The notes under the pieces are model-generated. The model did no database searches, was not told the DNA's origin, and worked only from the letters and a program-made list of their open reading frames with translations. Positions 1 through 8,120 of a DNA stretch of 41,580 bases are shown here, one piece after another. Each line of letters begins with the position of its first letter. Within the stretch, counting starts at the first letter, position 1. The position numbers were made by a program, and so were the translations under genes. Source of the stretch: Prevotella sp. (lineage in GTDB: Bacteria > Bacteroidota > Bacteroidia > Bacteroidales > Bacteroidaceae); contig JAEEHW010000141.1 in assembly GCA_016281055.1 (NCBI GenBank), positions 1 through 41,580 on the forward strand. The letters run 5' to 3'.

Positions 1-459
1 AGGTTCATCATTTGATGTTAACGTATAGGTAGGATAATTGCGAGGGACAAGAATGCTTTTAACCACTCCACCATCATAGTTCGTATTCAGAGTGATTATA
101 TAAGGATTATCATCCCAAACAGCATAAAGCGTCAGATTACCTGATAAGGTTACCACATCACCAGTAAAATATGTAATTTGTCCCGTTGGCGTTTCTGACC
201 ATCCACAGAATATATGCCCTTCACGAGTAGGCTCAACTTTTTCCGATAGTTTGTAGGTGGGACTATAACTTGAGACGGGAATCGTTGTACCCATTAGATC
301 ATCACAGTTCGGATCAAGAATGAGCATGTAGTTTTGTGCCCAAGCGCTTGCCGTTGTCAGCAGCATGACGAGCAGCGCGATCGCGACTCTTCGGATGGAT
401 GAAAGACTGACGTGTGAGGCCTTGCTCTCTGTCAGAAAAGATAAAGTCAAAATTTTCAT
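1..459 (-). CDS. Secreted InlB-repeat (Listeria-Bacteroides repeat) protein, 5' part only
   Basis: An open frame runs from an ATG at 459 to the window edge (153 codons, no stop), so only the N-terminal part is visible. Residues 1-42 form a long signal peptide: a charged start, then a hydrophobic run (AIALLVMLLTTASAWAQ) with a likely cleavage after ASA or AWA. Two repeats of the InlB B-type follow (about 43-117 and 119-153, the second cut). The first shows the family hallmarks GHIFCGWSETPTG and NLTLYAVW. Such repeats occur in large surface or secreted proteins of Prevotella and Bacteroides, and the exact role is usually unknown. A promoter fits at 553-584, giving a leader of about 85 nt. The 1541-residue protein at the other end of the window belongs to the same broad class. 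Confidence 0.8.
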   Translation of the reverse strand, partial: MKILTLSFLTESKASHVSLSSIRRVAIALLVMLLTTASAWAQNYMLILDPNCDDLMGTTIPVSSYSPTYKLSEKVEPTREGHIFCGWSETPTGQITYFTGDVVTLSGNLTLYAVWDDNPYIITLNTNYDGGVVKSILVPRNYPTYTLTSNDEP

Positions 460-552
460 TCTTATTTCTTTTGTATTATTTCGTTCAAGATGGTTTGTTT
501 GCTCTTAGTGGATTATTGTGCTGAAAACACATGATGATTTCCCAAACATCTG

Positions 553-584
553 CAAAAATATACAAAAAAAATGACATTTGCAAA
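553..584 (-). promoter_or_regulatory. Bacteroidota-type promoter for the InlB-repeat gene
   Basis: Read on the minus strand, TTTG (581-584) is followed after 20 bp by TATTTTTG (553-560), matching the TTTG / TAnnTTTG consensus of the primary sigma factor of this phylum. Transcription would start near 545, about 85 nt before the ATG at 459. Confidence 0.6.
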
Positions 585-603
585 TTTTAGCGAAGGGAAT
601 TTT

Positions 604-641
604 CAAAGTGTAAGTAAACGACATGGTTTGCTTACACTTTG
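604..641. repeat. Inverted repeat CAAAGTGTAAG(T)AAAC with a third copy at 971
   Basis: CAAAGTGTAAGTAAAC (604-619) and GTTTGCTTACACTTTG (626-641) form a 16-bp stem with one mismatch and a 6-nt loop. A third copy, CAAAGTGTAAGCAAAAC, lies at 971-987 in the same direction as the first. The copies at 626 and 971 face each other like terminal inverted repeats around a ~360-bp stretch that contains the 22-bp array. No reading frame in the stretch resembles a transposase. Confidence 0.5.
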
Positions 642-730
642 CGTTTTAAAGAAGTGTCGTCTCAAGAATGAAAATAGAGCGTCACGACATGACATTACAC
701 CCTAAGAAACGGCATTTCTGCACTTCCTTA

Positions 731-840
731 TCGTAATTCGATAGCTTTTACATTGTAATATGATAGCTTTTACACGGTAAAACGATAGCTATTACAACAC
801 GAAAGCATACCTTTTACGGCACAATTTGATAGCTTTTAGG
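731..840 (+). repeat. Tandem array of five 22-bp units (copy A)
   Basis: Five consecutive degenerate 22-bp units fill this stretch; the core of the clearest unit is TGTAATATGATAGCTTTTAC. Units begin at 731, 753, 775, 797 and 819, with exact 22-bp spacing and no spacers. Each unit starts TGTAA and ends TTACA, so it is itself an imperfect inverted repeat. Related arrays lie at 11373-11460, 21914-22001 and, inverted, at 36406-36493. The rest of the gap 460-1004 holds the promoter at 553-584, the inverted repeat at 604-641 and a segment near 910-925 (TTTTCGCTGTACG) also found, inverted, near 36330. No gene is seen in the gap. Confidence 0.75.
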
Positions 841-1004
841 AAAAAAAACTCGCTCCCCATAAATACCTTCATTGATTATCAGCCACTTACAACCAGCCCA
901 AATTTTCGCTGTACGCAAGCAGTTGGCAGGTTGCTGACCTACATCGCAAGGAAACAGAGGTAGGAAAAATCAAAGTGTAAGCAAAACAACAGAAAATGTG
1001 ACAT

Positions 1005-2333
1005 TCACTCCAGCGGTGCGCAGCACAGCGTGTCGCCGATGCTGTAGAATATCTCTTTGCCTATGCGGAATACCAAGGTGGTGCCCTGCGGAAGGTGGGT
1101 TATTGGACGGCCGTCGGGCGTTATAACGTATGCATCGCCATTGCAGACTATGGCGGCACGGTTCTGCGCGGCGAACTGCCGGTGGAATATCTGGTCTGAC
1201 TCATACCGCTGCCTTATCTTCATCTTCTCGTCAAGCACGTAGATGCGTCCGTCGCTGACCTTCACGAAACAGCCGCCTGCCGGTGTCGCAATCTTGCGGA
1301 AACCGTCGCCACCGTCATCCCTGACATAAAAGACGGCATTGACAAGTATGCGCTCCAACGTACCGTTAGACTGTTTCCAGTCAAGGTTCGTCAGCGACTG
1401 CCTACTGCCCGTCTCGCTGTCATAGAAAGCGATGAACGGCTTGCACACCTGCTGGTTCACTATGGGCGACACACCCGTATGGTCAGGCGGCAGCACCTTC
1501 CTAATGTAACCCTCGTTTATCAGGCACAGACGCTTGCCCATGCGCAGCAGTCGGGCATGTGCAGTGGAGGGGTGCGCCGCGCTCCACTTCTTTTCCAACC
1601 ATTTGTCGTAACACGTTAAGTGACCTTTGTCCGACACGTAAATTCTGTTTCCCGTAACCATAGTGGGCAGGTCTGCACCCGGTTGTGGTGCATCGTAACT
1701 GCAATAGTTTATGTTTCCCTGCCCTCGGCTCACGAGGCACAGCTGGTCGGCAATTACCAGAGCGATGGAATCGCTGACGGAATACATGCCACCGTTCATG
1801 CCCTGCACAAACTCATGGTTTATGCGGTAGCGCCACAGCGTGTCGCCATTGCTCACGTTAAACGCCTTCAAGATAAGTCCCGGTTCCCTCACGTTTTTCT
1901 TCACCGCCAGCGCCATGTCGCAGCGCTCGGCATAACGGAAGCCGCCAACGCCCGGCTCTGTCCACGTCGCCGTGCCCCGCTGCGCATCAATCAACGAGAT
2001 GTTCCACAGCAATCCCCAGTCGCACATCACCAGCAGTCCGTGCCTTGTGGGCACCACCCTGCCACGCTCCGTGTCCATCGTCTCCGACATCCACGTCAGC
2101 TGTCGGCTCTCCAGGTCGAAGATGCCATAGCGTGCCGTCCTGCCTGTCTGCATGAACGTCATGCAGACGTACGATGAATCACTGCTTAGCGCCATGCTGT
2201 TTATGTGGTACGGCATGTCATATACTGCAGAGTCATTCTGCGCCGCACCGTGCAGCACAATGAGCATCATGGCACAGAGGACGCACAACCTGCGTAGTAT
2301 GTTTTTTTTATATATTTTCTGAATATCATTCAT
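1005..2333 (-). CDS. Secreted protein, probably a PQQ/WD-type beta-propeller
   Basis: Taking the ATG at 2333 gives 442 residues. An in-frame ATG at 2381 exists but lies upstream of the promoter at 2342-2373, so it is unlikely to be used. The N-terminus is a signal peptide (KKNILRR, then a hydrophobic run ending HGAAQ). The body has repeated short strands of the kind seen in outer-membrane quinoprotein-like propellers: MALSSDSSYVCMTF, LEKKWSAAH, DGRIYVLDEK, NGDAYVITPDGRPI. I do not recognise an enzyme active site, so the function is unknown; a periplasmic binding or scaffold role is possible. It appears to be a single-gene unit. Only about 8 nt separate the -7 element from the ATG, so its mRNA would be nearly leaderless. 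Confidence 0.7.
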   Translation of the reverse strand: MNDIQKIYKKNILRRLCVLCAMMLIVLHGAAQNDSAVYDMPYHINSMALSSDSSYVCMTFMQTGRTARYGIFDLESRQLTWMSETMDTERGRVVPTRHGLLVMCDWGLLWNISLIDAQRGTATWTEPGVGGFRYAERCDMALAVKKNVREPGLILKAFNVSNGDTLWRYRINHEFVQGMNGGMYSVSDSIALVIADQLCLVSRGQGNINYCSYDAPQPGADLPTMVTGNRIYVSDKGHLTCYDKWLEKKWSAAHPSTAHARLLRMGKRLCLINEGYIRKVLPPDHTGVSPIVNQQVCKPFIAFYDSETGSRQSLTNLDWKQSNGTLERILVNAVFYVRDDGGDGFRKIATPAGGCFVKVSDGRIYVLDEKMKIRQRYESDQIFHRQFAAQNRAAIVCNGDAYVITPDGRPITHLPQGTTLVFRIGKEIFYSIGDTLCCAPLE

Positions 2334-2341
2334 AGGCCGGA

Positions 2342-2373
2342 CAAAGTTACTTAAAAAAACTGATACCCACAAA
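2342..2373 (-). promoter_or_regulatory. Promoter of the propeller-like gene
   Basis: On the minus strand TTTG (2370-2373), 20 bp, then TAACTTTG (2342-2349): a full match to the Bacteroidota consensus. The ATG at 2333 lies 8 nt downstream, which decides the start codon choice for the gene. Confidence 0.65.
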
Positions 2374-2475
2374 TTTATCAATGACAGTTTGGCGATTTTG
2401 TGGTATTTTGGGTGTATGATTATGTATATTCCAAAAATAAACTATGTTTAATAAAGATATTTTTTCTGTGAAATA

Positions 2476-2507
2476 TTTGCTCTTATCATAGATTTTTCTT
2501 AACTTTG
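2476..2507 (+). promoter_or_regulatory. Promoter of the AAA ATPase gene
   Basis: TTTG (2476-2479), 20-bp spacer, TAACTTTG (2500-2507). Transcription should start around 2513-2515, exactly where the palindrome at 2514-2531 begins. Confidence 0.65.
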
Positions 2508-2513
2508 CATCAA

Positions 2514-2531
2514 TTACGAAAAAGTTCGTAA
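2514..2531. promoter_or_regulatory. Palindromic probable operator TTACGAA-AAAG-TTCGTAA
   Basis: A perfect 7-bp inverted repeat around a 4-bp centre lies over the expected transcription start and 16 bp before the ATPase start codon. A degenerate second half (ACGAAAAAAGTCGTAA, 2531-2546) follows directly. The position fits a repressor site. The ATPase has a winged-helix-like C-terminal region, so autoregulation is one possibility; nothing in the sequence proves the ligand. Confidence 0.45.
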
Positions 2532-2547
2532 CGAAAAAAGTCGTAAT

Positions 2548-3612
2548 ATGGAGAATCCTTTTAAATTCGGAACCATTGTAGAGGCCGACTACTTTACCGA
2601 CAGGACTAAGGAAGTGGCCTATATCACCCAGTTCTTAAACAGTGCTAACCATCTTATCTTGATTAGCCCTCGCAGATTTGGGAAAAGCAGTGTTGTGTCA
2701 AAGGCAGTGAAGCTGAGCGGCAGAAAAAGCATCACTCTCAATCTACAACAAGTTACGTCCGTAACAGACCTGTCAGCAAAACTGCTGCGTGAATTTTTCA
2801 AGATTCATGCCTTTGAACGCATACGCCACTTGATTACGCACTTCCGCATTATTCCAACCATTTCGACTAACGCACTGACAGGGGCGATGGACGTGTCGTT
2901 TCAGCCTGATGTTGATGCCGCCGTATTGCTTGAAGACGTGATGGCACTCATAGAAAATGCTCATACGGAAGAAGACAGGATGATTGTCGTGCTGGATGAG
3001 TTTCAAGAGATTCTTGAACTTTCTCCGTATTTAGACAAAAAGTTAAGGGCTATCATGCAGCAGCAGAAACACATAAACTATATACTGCTGGGCAGTCAGG
3101 AGAGTATGATGACTGACATTTTCGAGAAAAAGAAGTCACCGTTCTACCATTTCGGGCAACTGATGCGGCTTGGCAAGTTGCCACGCGAGGATTTCTTTGA
3201 TTACCTGTCAAAACGTCTTGCCGGCATTTTCCCCGATGAAGCTGATGCTTTGGCTGACAGCATACTTGACTATACCTCGTGTCATCCTTATTACTCACAG
3301 CAGCTGGCATCAAACATTTGGCAGTTAGGAATACTGGAGCCGGAAAACAAAGATGTGTTTAATGCTGCCATAGAATATATTGTTACATCCCATGGACTTG
3401 ATTATGAGCGGTTATGGGTTAGATTCAATAAAACCAACAAATGGATTCTGCAGCAGTTGTCAACAAACCGAAATTTACAGACAGGTGAACACAGAACGAG
3501 TACTATATATAGTGCCCTGAAACGCCTGCAGATAGAAGGATACGTGATATATTCCGACCGCTACGAAATAGAAGACCCTTTCTTTAAGGAATGGATAAAG
3601 CGCGGGGCTTGA
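2548..3612 (+). CDS. Archaeal-type AAA ATPase (STAND/MNS class, PF01637-like)
   Basis: 354 residues. The N-terminal MENPFKFG...FTDR motif and the Walker A variant SPRRFGKSS (about 40-48, Lys46) are typical of the archaeal-ATPase/MNS branch of STAND NTPases that is abundant in Bacteroidota. Walker B is IVVLDEFQE (Asp150, Glu151). A sensor-like LLGSQ follows at about 180. The C-terminal third (about 270-354) looks like a winged helix (TSTIYSALKRLQIEGYVI). Members are single-domain ATPases of uncertain role, sometimes linked with DNA or toxin-antitoxin-like functions; no partner gene is adjacent here. It has its own promoter and a palindrome at its 5' end. No transposase or phage gene is nearby. 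Confidence 0.85.
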   Translation: MENPFKFGTIVEADYFTDRTKEVAYITQFLNSANHLILISPRRFGKSSVVSKAVKLSGRKSITLNLQQVTSVTDLSAKLLREFFKIHAFERIRHLITHFRIIPTISTNALTGAMDVSFQPDVDAAVLLEDVMALIENAHTEEDRMIVVLDEFQEILELSPYLDKKLRAIMQQQKHINYILLGSQESMMTDIFEKKKSPFYHFGQLMRLGKLPREDFFDYLSKRLAGIFPDEADALADSILDYTSCHPYYSQQLASNIWQLGILEPENKDVFNAAIEYIVTSHGLDYERLWVRFNKTNKWILQQLSTNRNLQTGEHRTSTIYSALKRLQIEGYVIYSDRYEIEDPFFKEWIKRGA

Positions 3613-3731
3613 TTAACGTTCTTGATAATCTGTATCTCCATATCCTTTTCTTCTATAAATAATCATATGGAGAACCCTTTTTCTAATCGTGACTGTTTTT
3701 TCACCTTTTGTCGTGATAATTTCTTTTTTAT

Positions 3732-3762
3732 TTTGCCATGCAGAAAAAAAGTAGTATATTTG
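3732..3762 (+). promoter_or_regulatory. Promoter of the GH31 operon
   Basis: TTTG (3732-3735), 19 bp, TATATTTG (3755-3762), about 41 nt before the GH31 ATG. The gap 3613-3803 otherwise holds only an echo of the ATPase 5' end: an ATG at 3667 opens with MENPF, then diverges and runs into this promoter. Confidence 0.65.
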
Positions 3763-3803
3763 CACTCGGAAAGTGAAGACACAACATCAACCTACAACAA
3801 TAC

Positions 3804-6053
3804 ATGACAAAAACTAAAAACATTTTCCTGGCAATACTCTGCGGAGTGATGCCATGCGTAGAGACGGCAGCACAGAATTCTGCCTCAGGTGCGCCATACT
3901 TGTTGTCACAGTCTGACGACATCAGCCAGCGTTTCATGCAACCCACCAACACGGTGTTCTGCGCCGACTCGCTGGTAAGTTTCGATGCCACTACTGGCAC
4001 CGGCACATTGCAGTGGAGCCGCCATGAGATGCATGCGCGACAGGCCTTCAACACCAACGGATACTGGATTACACCGCTTGAGAACCTCGACTTCCCCGGT
4101 CCGGCATACGACCAGAGTCCGCAGCTGCAGTTCCGCATAGAGCCGGTGAACAGCCGCACGGTGAGACTGCGCTTCTATACCAGTCCGGCAAAGCCCAAGG
4201 ACAATCCCGACGAAGTGATACTGGTGCAGCAGCCGGCGGTGGACATGAGCGCATGGCGATGCTCCAAGAGCGAGAAAGGATATACACTGACATCTGCCAA
4301 CGGCAGCATAGAAATACAGCAATACCCGTGGCGCATCATCGTAAAGGATTCGCAGGGCAAGGAACTGACACGCACGCGACATCTGTCAGACAACGACTCC
4401 ACACAGGTGAAGACACAGCCGTTCCTCTTCATCAAGCGCGGCGATGACAACGGCAGGATGATAGAGCCGGTGTTTAGTCTGAAACCATCAGAGCGCATAT
4501 ACGGTTGCGGCGAGTCGGCGACGTCGCTGAACAAGGCAGGGCAGAAGCTCAACCTCTTCGTCACAGACCCGCAGGGACCTGAGACCCCCGATATGTATAA
4601 GCCCATACCGTTCTATTTCTCAAACCGCGGCTATGGCGTGTTCATGCATACGGCAGCGCCCGTCACCGTTGATTTCGGCAACTCATACATAGGCAGCACG
4701 CGACTGTTCATGGCCGACGAGACGGCAGACCTCTTCCTCATGCTCGGCACACCGAAAGAGATACTCGGCGAATACACCGCACTGGTGGGCAGGCCGGAGA
4801 CACCGCCGCTGTGGAGCTTCGGACTATGGCAGAGCCGCATATCATACTTCACAGAGGATGAGGGACGCAGCGTGGCAAAGCAACTGCGCGACAAGAAGAT
4901 ACCGTGCGACGTGATACACTTCGACACGGGATGGTTTGAGACCGACTGGCAGTGCGACTACCAGTTCAGCCATAACTTCAAGGATGCACGGCGCATGCTG
5001 AGTGACCTGAAGAAAGACGGATTCCACACCTGCCTGTGGCAACTGCCATACTTCACACCGAAGAACCGTTTCTTCGACTATCTCGTGGACAATGGCTTGG
5101 CTGTGAAGAATGCCGGCGGCGGTCTGCCCTTCGAGGATGCCGTGCTCGACTTCACCAACCCGCAGACCGTGAGCTGGTACCAGGGACAGCTGGAAGGACT
5201 GCTGCGCCAGGGCGTGGCTGTGATAAAGGTGGATTTCGGCGAGGCAGGCCCATACCTTAACGGTGTTTACAGCAACGGGCGCACCGGACTGTATGAGCAC
5301 AACCTCTATCCGCTGCGCTACAACAAGGCCGCATACGACGTTATAAAGCGCACCAACGGCGAGGGCATTATCTGGGCACGCTCGGCATGGGCCGGCAGTC
5401 AGCGTTACCCGCTGCACTGGGGTGGCGATGCCGCAACGACAAACACCGGAATGCTCGGTTCGCTGCGCTGCGGACTGTCGATAGGCCTGTCAGGCTTCTC
5501 CTTCTGGTCAAACGACATAGGCGGCTTCGTGACCAAGAGTCCAGAGAACCTATACCGCCGCTGGCTGCCATACGGTATGCTGACAAGCCACAGCCGAGTG
5601 CATGGCGTGGAGACAGAGCCGTGGCTGTATGACGAGAAGTTTGTGGACTACTTCCGCGAGTGCTCCGAACTGAAATACCGCCTCATGCCATACGTATATG
5701 AGGAAGCGAAGAAATGTGCCGCCGAGGGACTGCCCATGCAGCGTGCCTTGTTACTCGACTATCCTGACGACCCAGGTGCATGGCTCGTGGAAGACGAATA
5801 CCTCTTCGGAGAGAAGATGCTCGTGGCACCGATGCTTGAGGACGGCAAGTCGCGCGAGGTATATCTGCCGGGCAAAGACAGTTGGGTGGATTATCAGACA
5901 GGACGCGAATACACCGCCGGATGGCACAACATAGAGTGTGGCCGACTGCCGGTAGTCATACTGGTGAAGAAAGGCCAAACCATCAAGACCGTGCCGGTGG
6001 CACAGTCAACACAGTGGATAGACTGGAACCGCGTGGAGGAGAAAAAGTATTAA
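3804..6053 (+). CDS. Secreted GH31 family glycosidase, alpha-xylosidase-like
   Basis: 749 residues with a signal peptide (about 1-23, ending ETAAQ), so periplasmic or surface located. The architecture is GH31: an N-terminal beta-sandwich (about 30-310) containing YGCGE, then a (beta/alpha)8 barrel starting near LWSFGLWQSR. The nucleophile motif is IKVDFGE with Asp477, close to the KTDFGE form of YicI-type alpha-xylosidases. The acid/base motif is WGGDAATT with Asp542. A C-terminal beta domain follows (PMLEDGKSREVYLP). The KVDFGE signature favours alpha-xylosidase over alpha-glucosidase, but substrate cannot be settled from sequence alone. It is first in an operon whose next gene starts 1 nt after the stop. 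With the GH115, GH95 and esterase genes downstream it suggests trimming of xylan or xyloglucan side chains. Confidence 0.9.
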   Translation: MTKTKNIFLAILCGVMPCVETAAQNSASGAPYLLSQSDDISQRFMQPTNTVFCADSLVSFDATTGTGTLQWSRHEMHARQAFNTNGYWITPLENLDFPGPAYDQSPQLQFRIEPVNSRTVRLRFYTSPAKPKDNPDEVILVQQPAVDMSAWRCSKSEKGYTLTSANGSIEIQQYPWRIIVKDSQGKELTRTRHLSDNDSTQVKTQPFLFIKRGDDNGRMIEPVFSLKPSERIYGCGESATSLNKAGQKLNLFVTDPQGPETPDMYKPIPFYFSNRGYGVFMHTAAPVTVDFGNSYIGSTRLFMADETADLFLMLGTPKEILGEYTALVGRPETPPLWSFGLWQSRISYFTEDEGRSVAKQLRDKKIPCDVIHFDTGWFETDWQCDYQFSHNFKDARRMLSDLKKDGFHTCLWQLPYFTPKNRFFDYLVDNGLAVKNAGGGLPFEDAVLDFTNPQTVSWYQGQLEGLLRQGVAVIKVDFGEAGPYLNGVYSNGRTGLYEHNLYPLRYNKAAYDVIKRTNGEGIIWARSAWAGSQRYPLHWGGDAATTNTGMLGSLRCGLSIGLSGFSFWSNDIGGFVTKSPENLYRRWLPYGMLTSHSRVHGVETEPWLYDEKFVDYFRECSELKYRLMPYVYEEAKKCAAEGLPMQRALLLDYPDDPGAWLVEDEYLFGEKMLVAPMLEDGKSREVYLPGKDSWVDYQTGREYTAGWHNIECGRLPVVILVKKGQTIKTVPVAQSTQWIDWNRVEEKKY

Positions 6054-6054
6054 A

Positions 6055-6711
6055 ATGAAATATACAACAATAATATGGGATCTTGACGGAACGCTGATGG
6101 ATACGCTGCAGGACTTGTGGCTGTCGGTCAACCATGCGTTGCGTACATACAGGATGCCTGAACGCACATACGAAGAGGTCAGAATGTTTGTAGGTAACGG
6201 CGTGCGCAAACTCATGGAGCGCGCAGTACCTGACGGAGAGGCTAACCCTCAGTTTGGTGATGTATTCGATGAGTTCAAACGTCATTACATGCAACACTGC
6301 AAAGACAACACCGGCCTTTATCCTGGCATATCAGAGACCTTGAAAACATTGAAGGCGCAAGGCATACGCATGGCAATCGTCAGCAACAAACTGCAGGCCG
6401 GCGTCACGGAGTTGCACCACGAATGGTTCGCCGACACCATCGAGGTAGCCATAGGCGAGCGTGAGGGCATAAAGCGCAAACCAGCGCCTGATATGGTAGA
6501 AGCAGCATTGCGCGAACTCGGTGTAGAAAAGGATAACGCAGTATATGTTGGTGACTCCGATGTTGACCTCGCAACGGCACTCAACAGCGGACTGCCCTGC
6601 ATCAGCGTGCTTTGGGGATTCCGCGACCGGCGCTTTCTGGAACAGCATGGTGCAACATGTTTCGCCGAAAAACCTGAGGATATAATAACTATAACAAACA
6701 AAATAAACTAA
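6055..6711 (+). CDS. HAD-superfamily phosphatase, phosphoglycolate-phosphatase-like
   Basis: 218 residues, cytoplasmic. All four HAD motifs are visible: DLDGTLMDT near residue 9 (nucleophile and acid/base Asp), VSNK near 105, KRKPAPD near 140 (Lys) and YVGDSDVDLATA near 163. The alpha-helical cap between motifs I and II puts it in subclass I, like Gph and PpaX. Substrate is not predictable; small sugar phosphates or phosphoglycolate are typical. It starts one base after the GH31 stop and its stop overlaps the next start, so the genes are co-transcribed and probably translationally coupled. Confidence 0.88.
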   Translation: MKYTTIIWDLDGTLMDTLQDLWLSVNHALRTYRMPERTYEEVRMFVGNGVRKLMERAVPDGEANPQFGDVFDEFKRHYMQHCKDNTGLYPGISETLKTLKAQGIRMAIVSNKLQAGVTELHHEWFADTIEVAIGEREGIKRKPAPDMVEAALRELGVEKDNAVYVGDSDVDLATALNSGLPCISVLWGFRDRRFLEQHGATCFAEKPEDIITITNKIN

Positions 6712-8108
6712 TGAACATGAAAAGAATACTACTGACTGCAGCCATCACCATTGGCACGACACTATTCTTCCTGCAGACACAGGCTGAGCCCATGCGGTGC
6801 AGCATTCCCGTAACGAAATATCACTTTCGCGACAGTGCGAAAATCGTAGAAGATGGCTATACCATCTATGACGTTCAGATAGACATGCCCGAACTTGGCG
6901 GCAACGTCACACAGGTAGTACGCGACAGCATCTTCGCCTTTATCACCAATACAACGAATAAAGTCTCTGCCGGCAAAACAACTTCGGATTTGTTCCAGGG
7001 ACTTGACAAGGTTTTCAAGCCCAAAGCCATGGAGTTCATTGAAGGACATCGTAATGCCGTGGCAGACACAGAAGGGAGCGGACTGGCATTCTTCTATAAT
7101 CTTGAGTTCTTCCCCGAGGCTTGCAGTCCCGATTATATCACCATGTACTTGATAGGCTACGACTATCTGGGCGGAGCACACGGCATACCGTTTGAGTACG
7201 GAGTGACATTCCTCACCAGCAACGGCCACATTCTGAAATGGAACGACTATACGCGCAAACCAGAATATCTGCGCCCCACCATCAGCAAGCACATTGATTC
7301 GGAGTTCTTTGAGGACTCAAAGATACGTCCGCTGCCCGACTGGTGTCCGTGGCTGCGCGGCGACAAGGTAGTGTTCAAATACAGTGTATATGAGATACTG
7401 CCATTTGCAGCAGGTATGCCAGAGGCTGAAGTGCCATACACTGAACTGGCAGAATACCTTGAACCGCAGATTGTCAACATGTGCAGCTCATACACTTATG
7501 AAAACGACGAACTTGGCGAAGATGATTTCTTCACCATCTACAACCAACTGACAGACCCACTGGAATATCCTGTCAAGGGAGAACCCAACATAAAGTCGTT
7601 TGTCGAAGCGGTGCTCGGAGAGATGGGGGAAGAAGAAGGTTTTTTTGATATGCGCAATGGCTATTGGAAACAAAGTTCGGAGGGAGACGGCCGTTTGTCA
7701 TACAACGCAGCATACTGGAACCGCACCAATGGTTCCAAGCTCTTCATCATAAGTTATGAGCACACCCAGGCCGTAACGCTAGACCCACGAACGGGCGAGG
7801 TGAAGCGTGGACTGACACATGCCAGCAGTCCGTGGATGTACTTTGACGTAACACCCGATGAAGACAGCGACAACTACGGTTTGTCACGCGAAACCGGCTA
7901 TGTGGCCTTTCTCTACGATGCCAAGAGCAAGACGCTGAAACCTGTATATGACATCAGCATCCTTGGTGACCTGCCAGAGATTGAGGACCATCGCTACCTC
8001 GAACTGCCACAGCATGGCAAGGACATCAAGGCACGCGAGGGCAACCCGTCAAAGGGCAACTGCCGCTACCGCACCCTGCACTGGGACGGAATGAAATTCA
8101 AACTATAG
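6711..8108 (+). CDS. Secreted DUF3298/RsiV-like protein (DUF4163-DUF3298)
   Basis: 465 residues; the start codon overlaps the previous stop (TAATG). Residues 1-25 form a signal peptide (KRILLTAAITIGTTLFFLQTQA). The central region shows YDYLGGAHGIPFEYGVTF (about residue 145-160), the hallmark of the DUF3298 domain found in RsiV and PdaC-type proteins, preceded by a DUF4163-like segment. In RsiV this domain binds lysozyme, and in PdaC it precedes a deacetylase; here there is no transmembrane or catalytic domain. The C-terminal ~200 residues (from about 290) are acidic and not recognised. The role is unknown and probably periplasmic. Confidence 0.75.
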   Translation: MNMKRILLTAAITIGTTLFFLQTQAEPMRCSIPVTKYHFRDSAKIVEDGYTIYDVQIDMPELGGNVTQVVRDSIFAFITNTTNKVSAGKTTSDLFQGLDKVFKPKAMEFIEGHRNAVADTEGSGLAFFYNLEFFPEACSPDYITMYLIGYDYLGGAHGIPFEYGVTFLTSNGHILKWNDYTRKPEYLRPTISKHIDSEFFEDSKIRPLPDWCPWLRGDKVVFKYSVYEILPFAAGMPEAEVPYTELAEYLEPQIVNMCSSYTYENDELGEDDFFTIYNQLTDPLEYPVKGEPNIKSFVEAVLGEMGEEEGFFDMRNGYWKQSSEGDGRLSYNAAYWNRTNGSKLFIISYEHTQAVTLDPRTGEVKRGLTHASSPWMYFDVTPDEDSDNYGLSRETGYVAFLYDAKSKTLKPVYDISILGDLPEIEDHRYLELPQHGKDIKAREGNPSKGNCRYRTLHWDGMKFKL

Positions 8109-8120
8109 ACAACGGTAGTC

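Noticed and set aside
731..840. CRISPR-like array
   Set aside because: The 22-bp units abut each other with no spacers, are degenerate, and no cas gene is near.
1620..2177. Plus-strand reading frame of 185 codons
   Set aside because: It is antisense to the propeller-like gene, is rich in His, Arg and Ala as expected for a shadow frame, and has no recognisable domain.
3622..3807. 61-codon frame between the ATPase and GH31 genes
   Set aside because: It runs through the GH31 promoter, and only the first few codons after an internal ATG resemble anything (the ATPase start).
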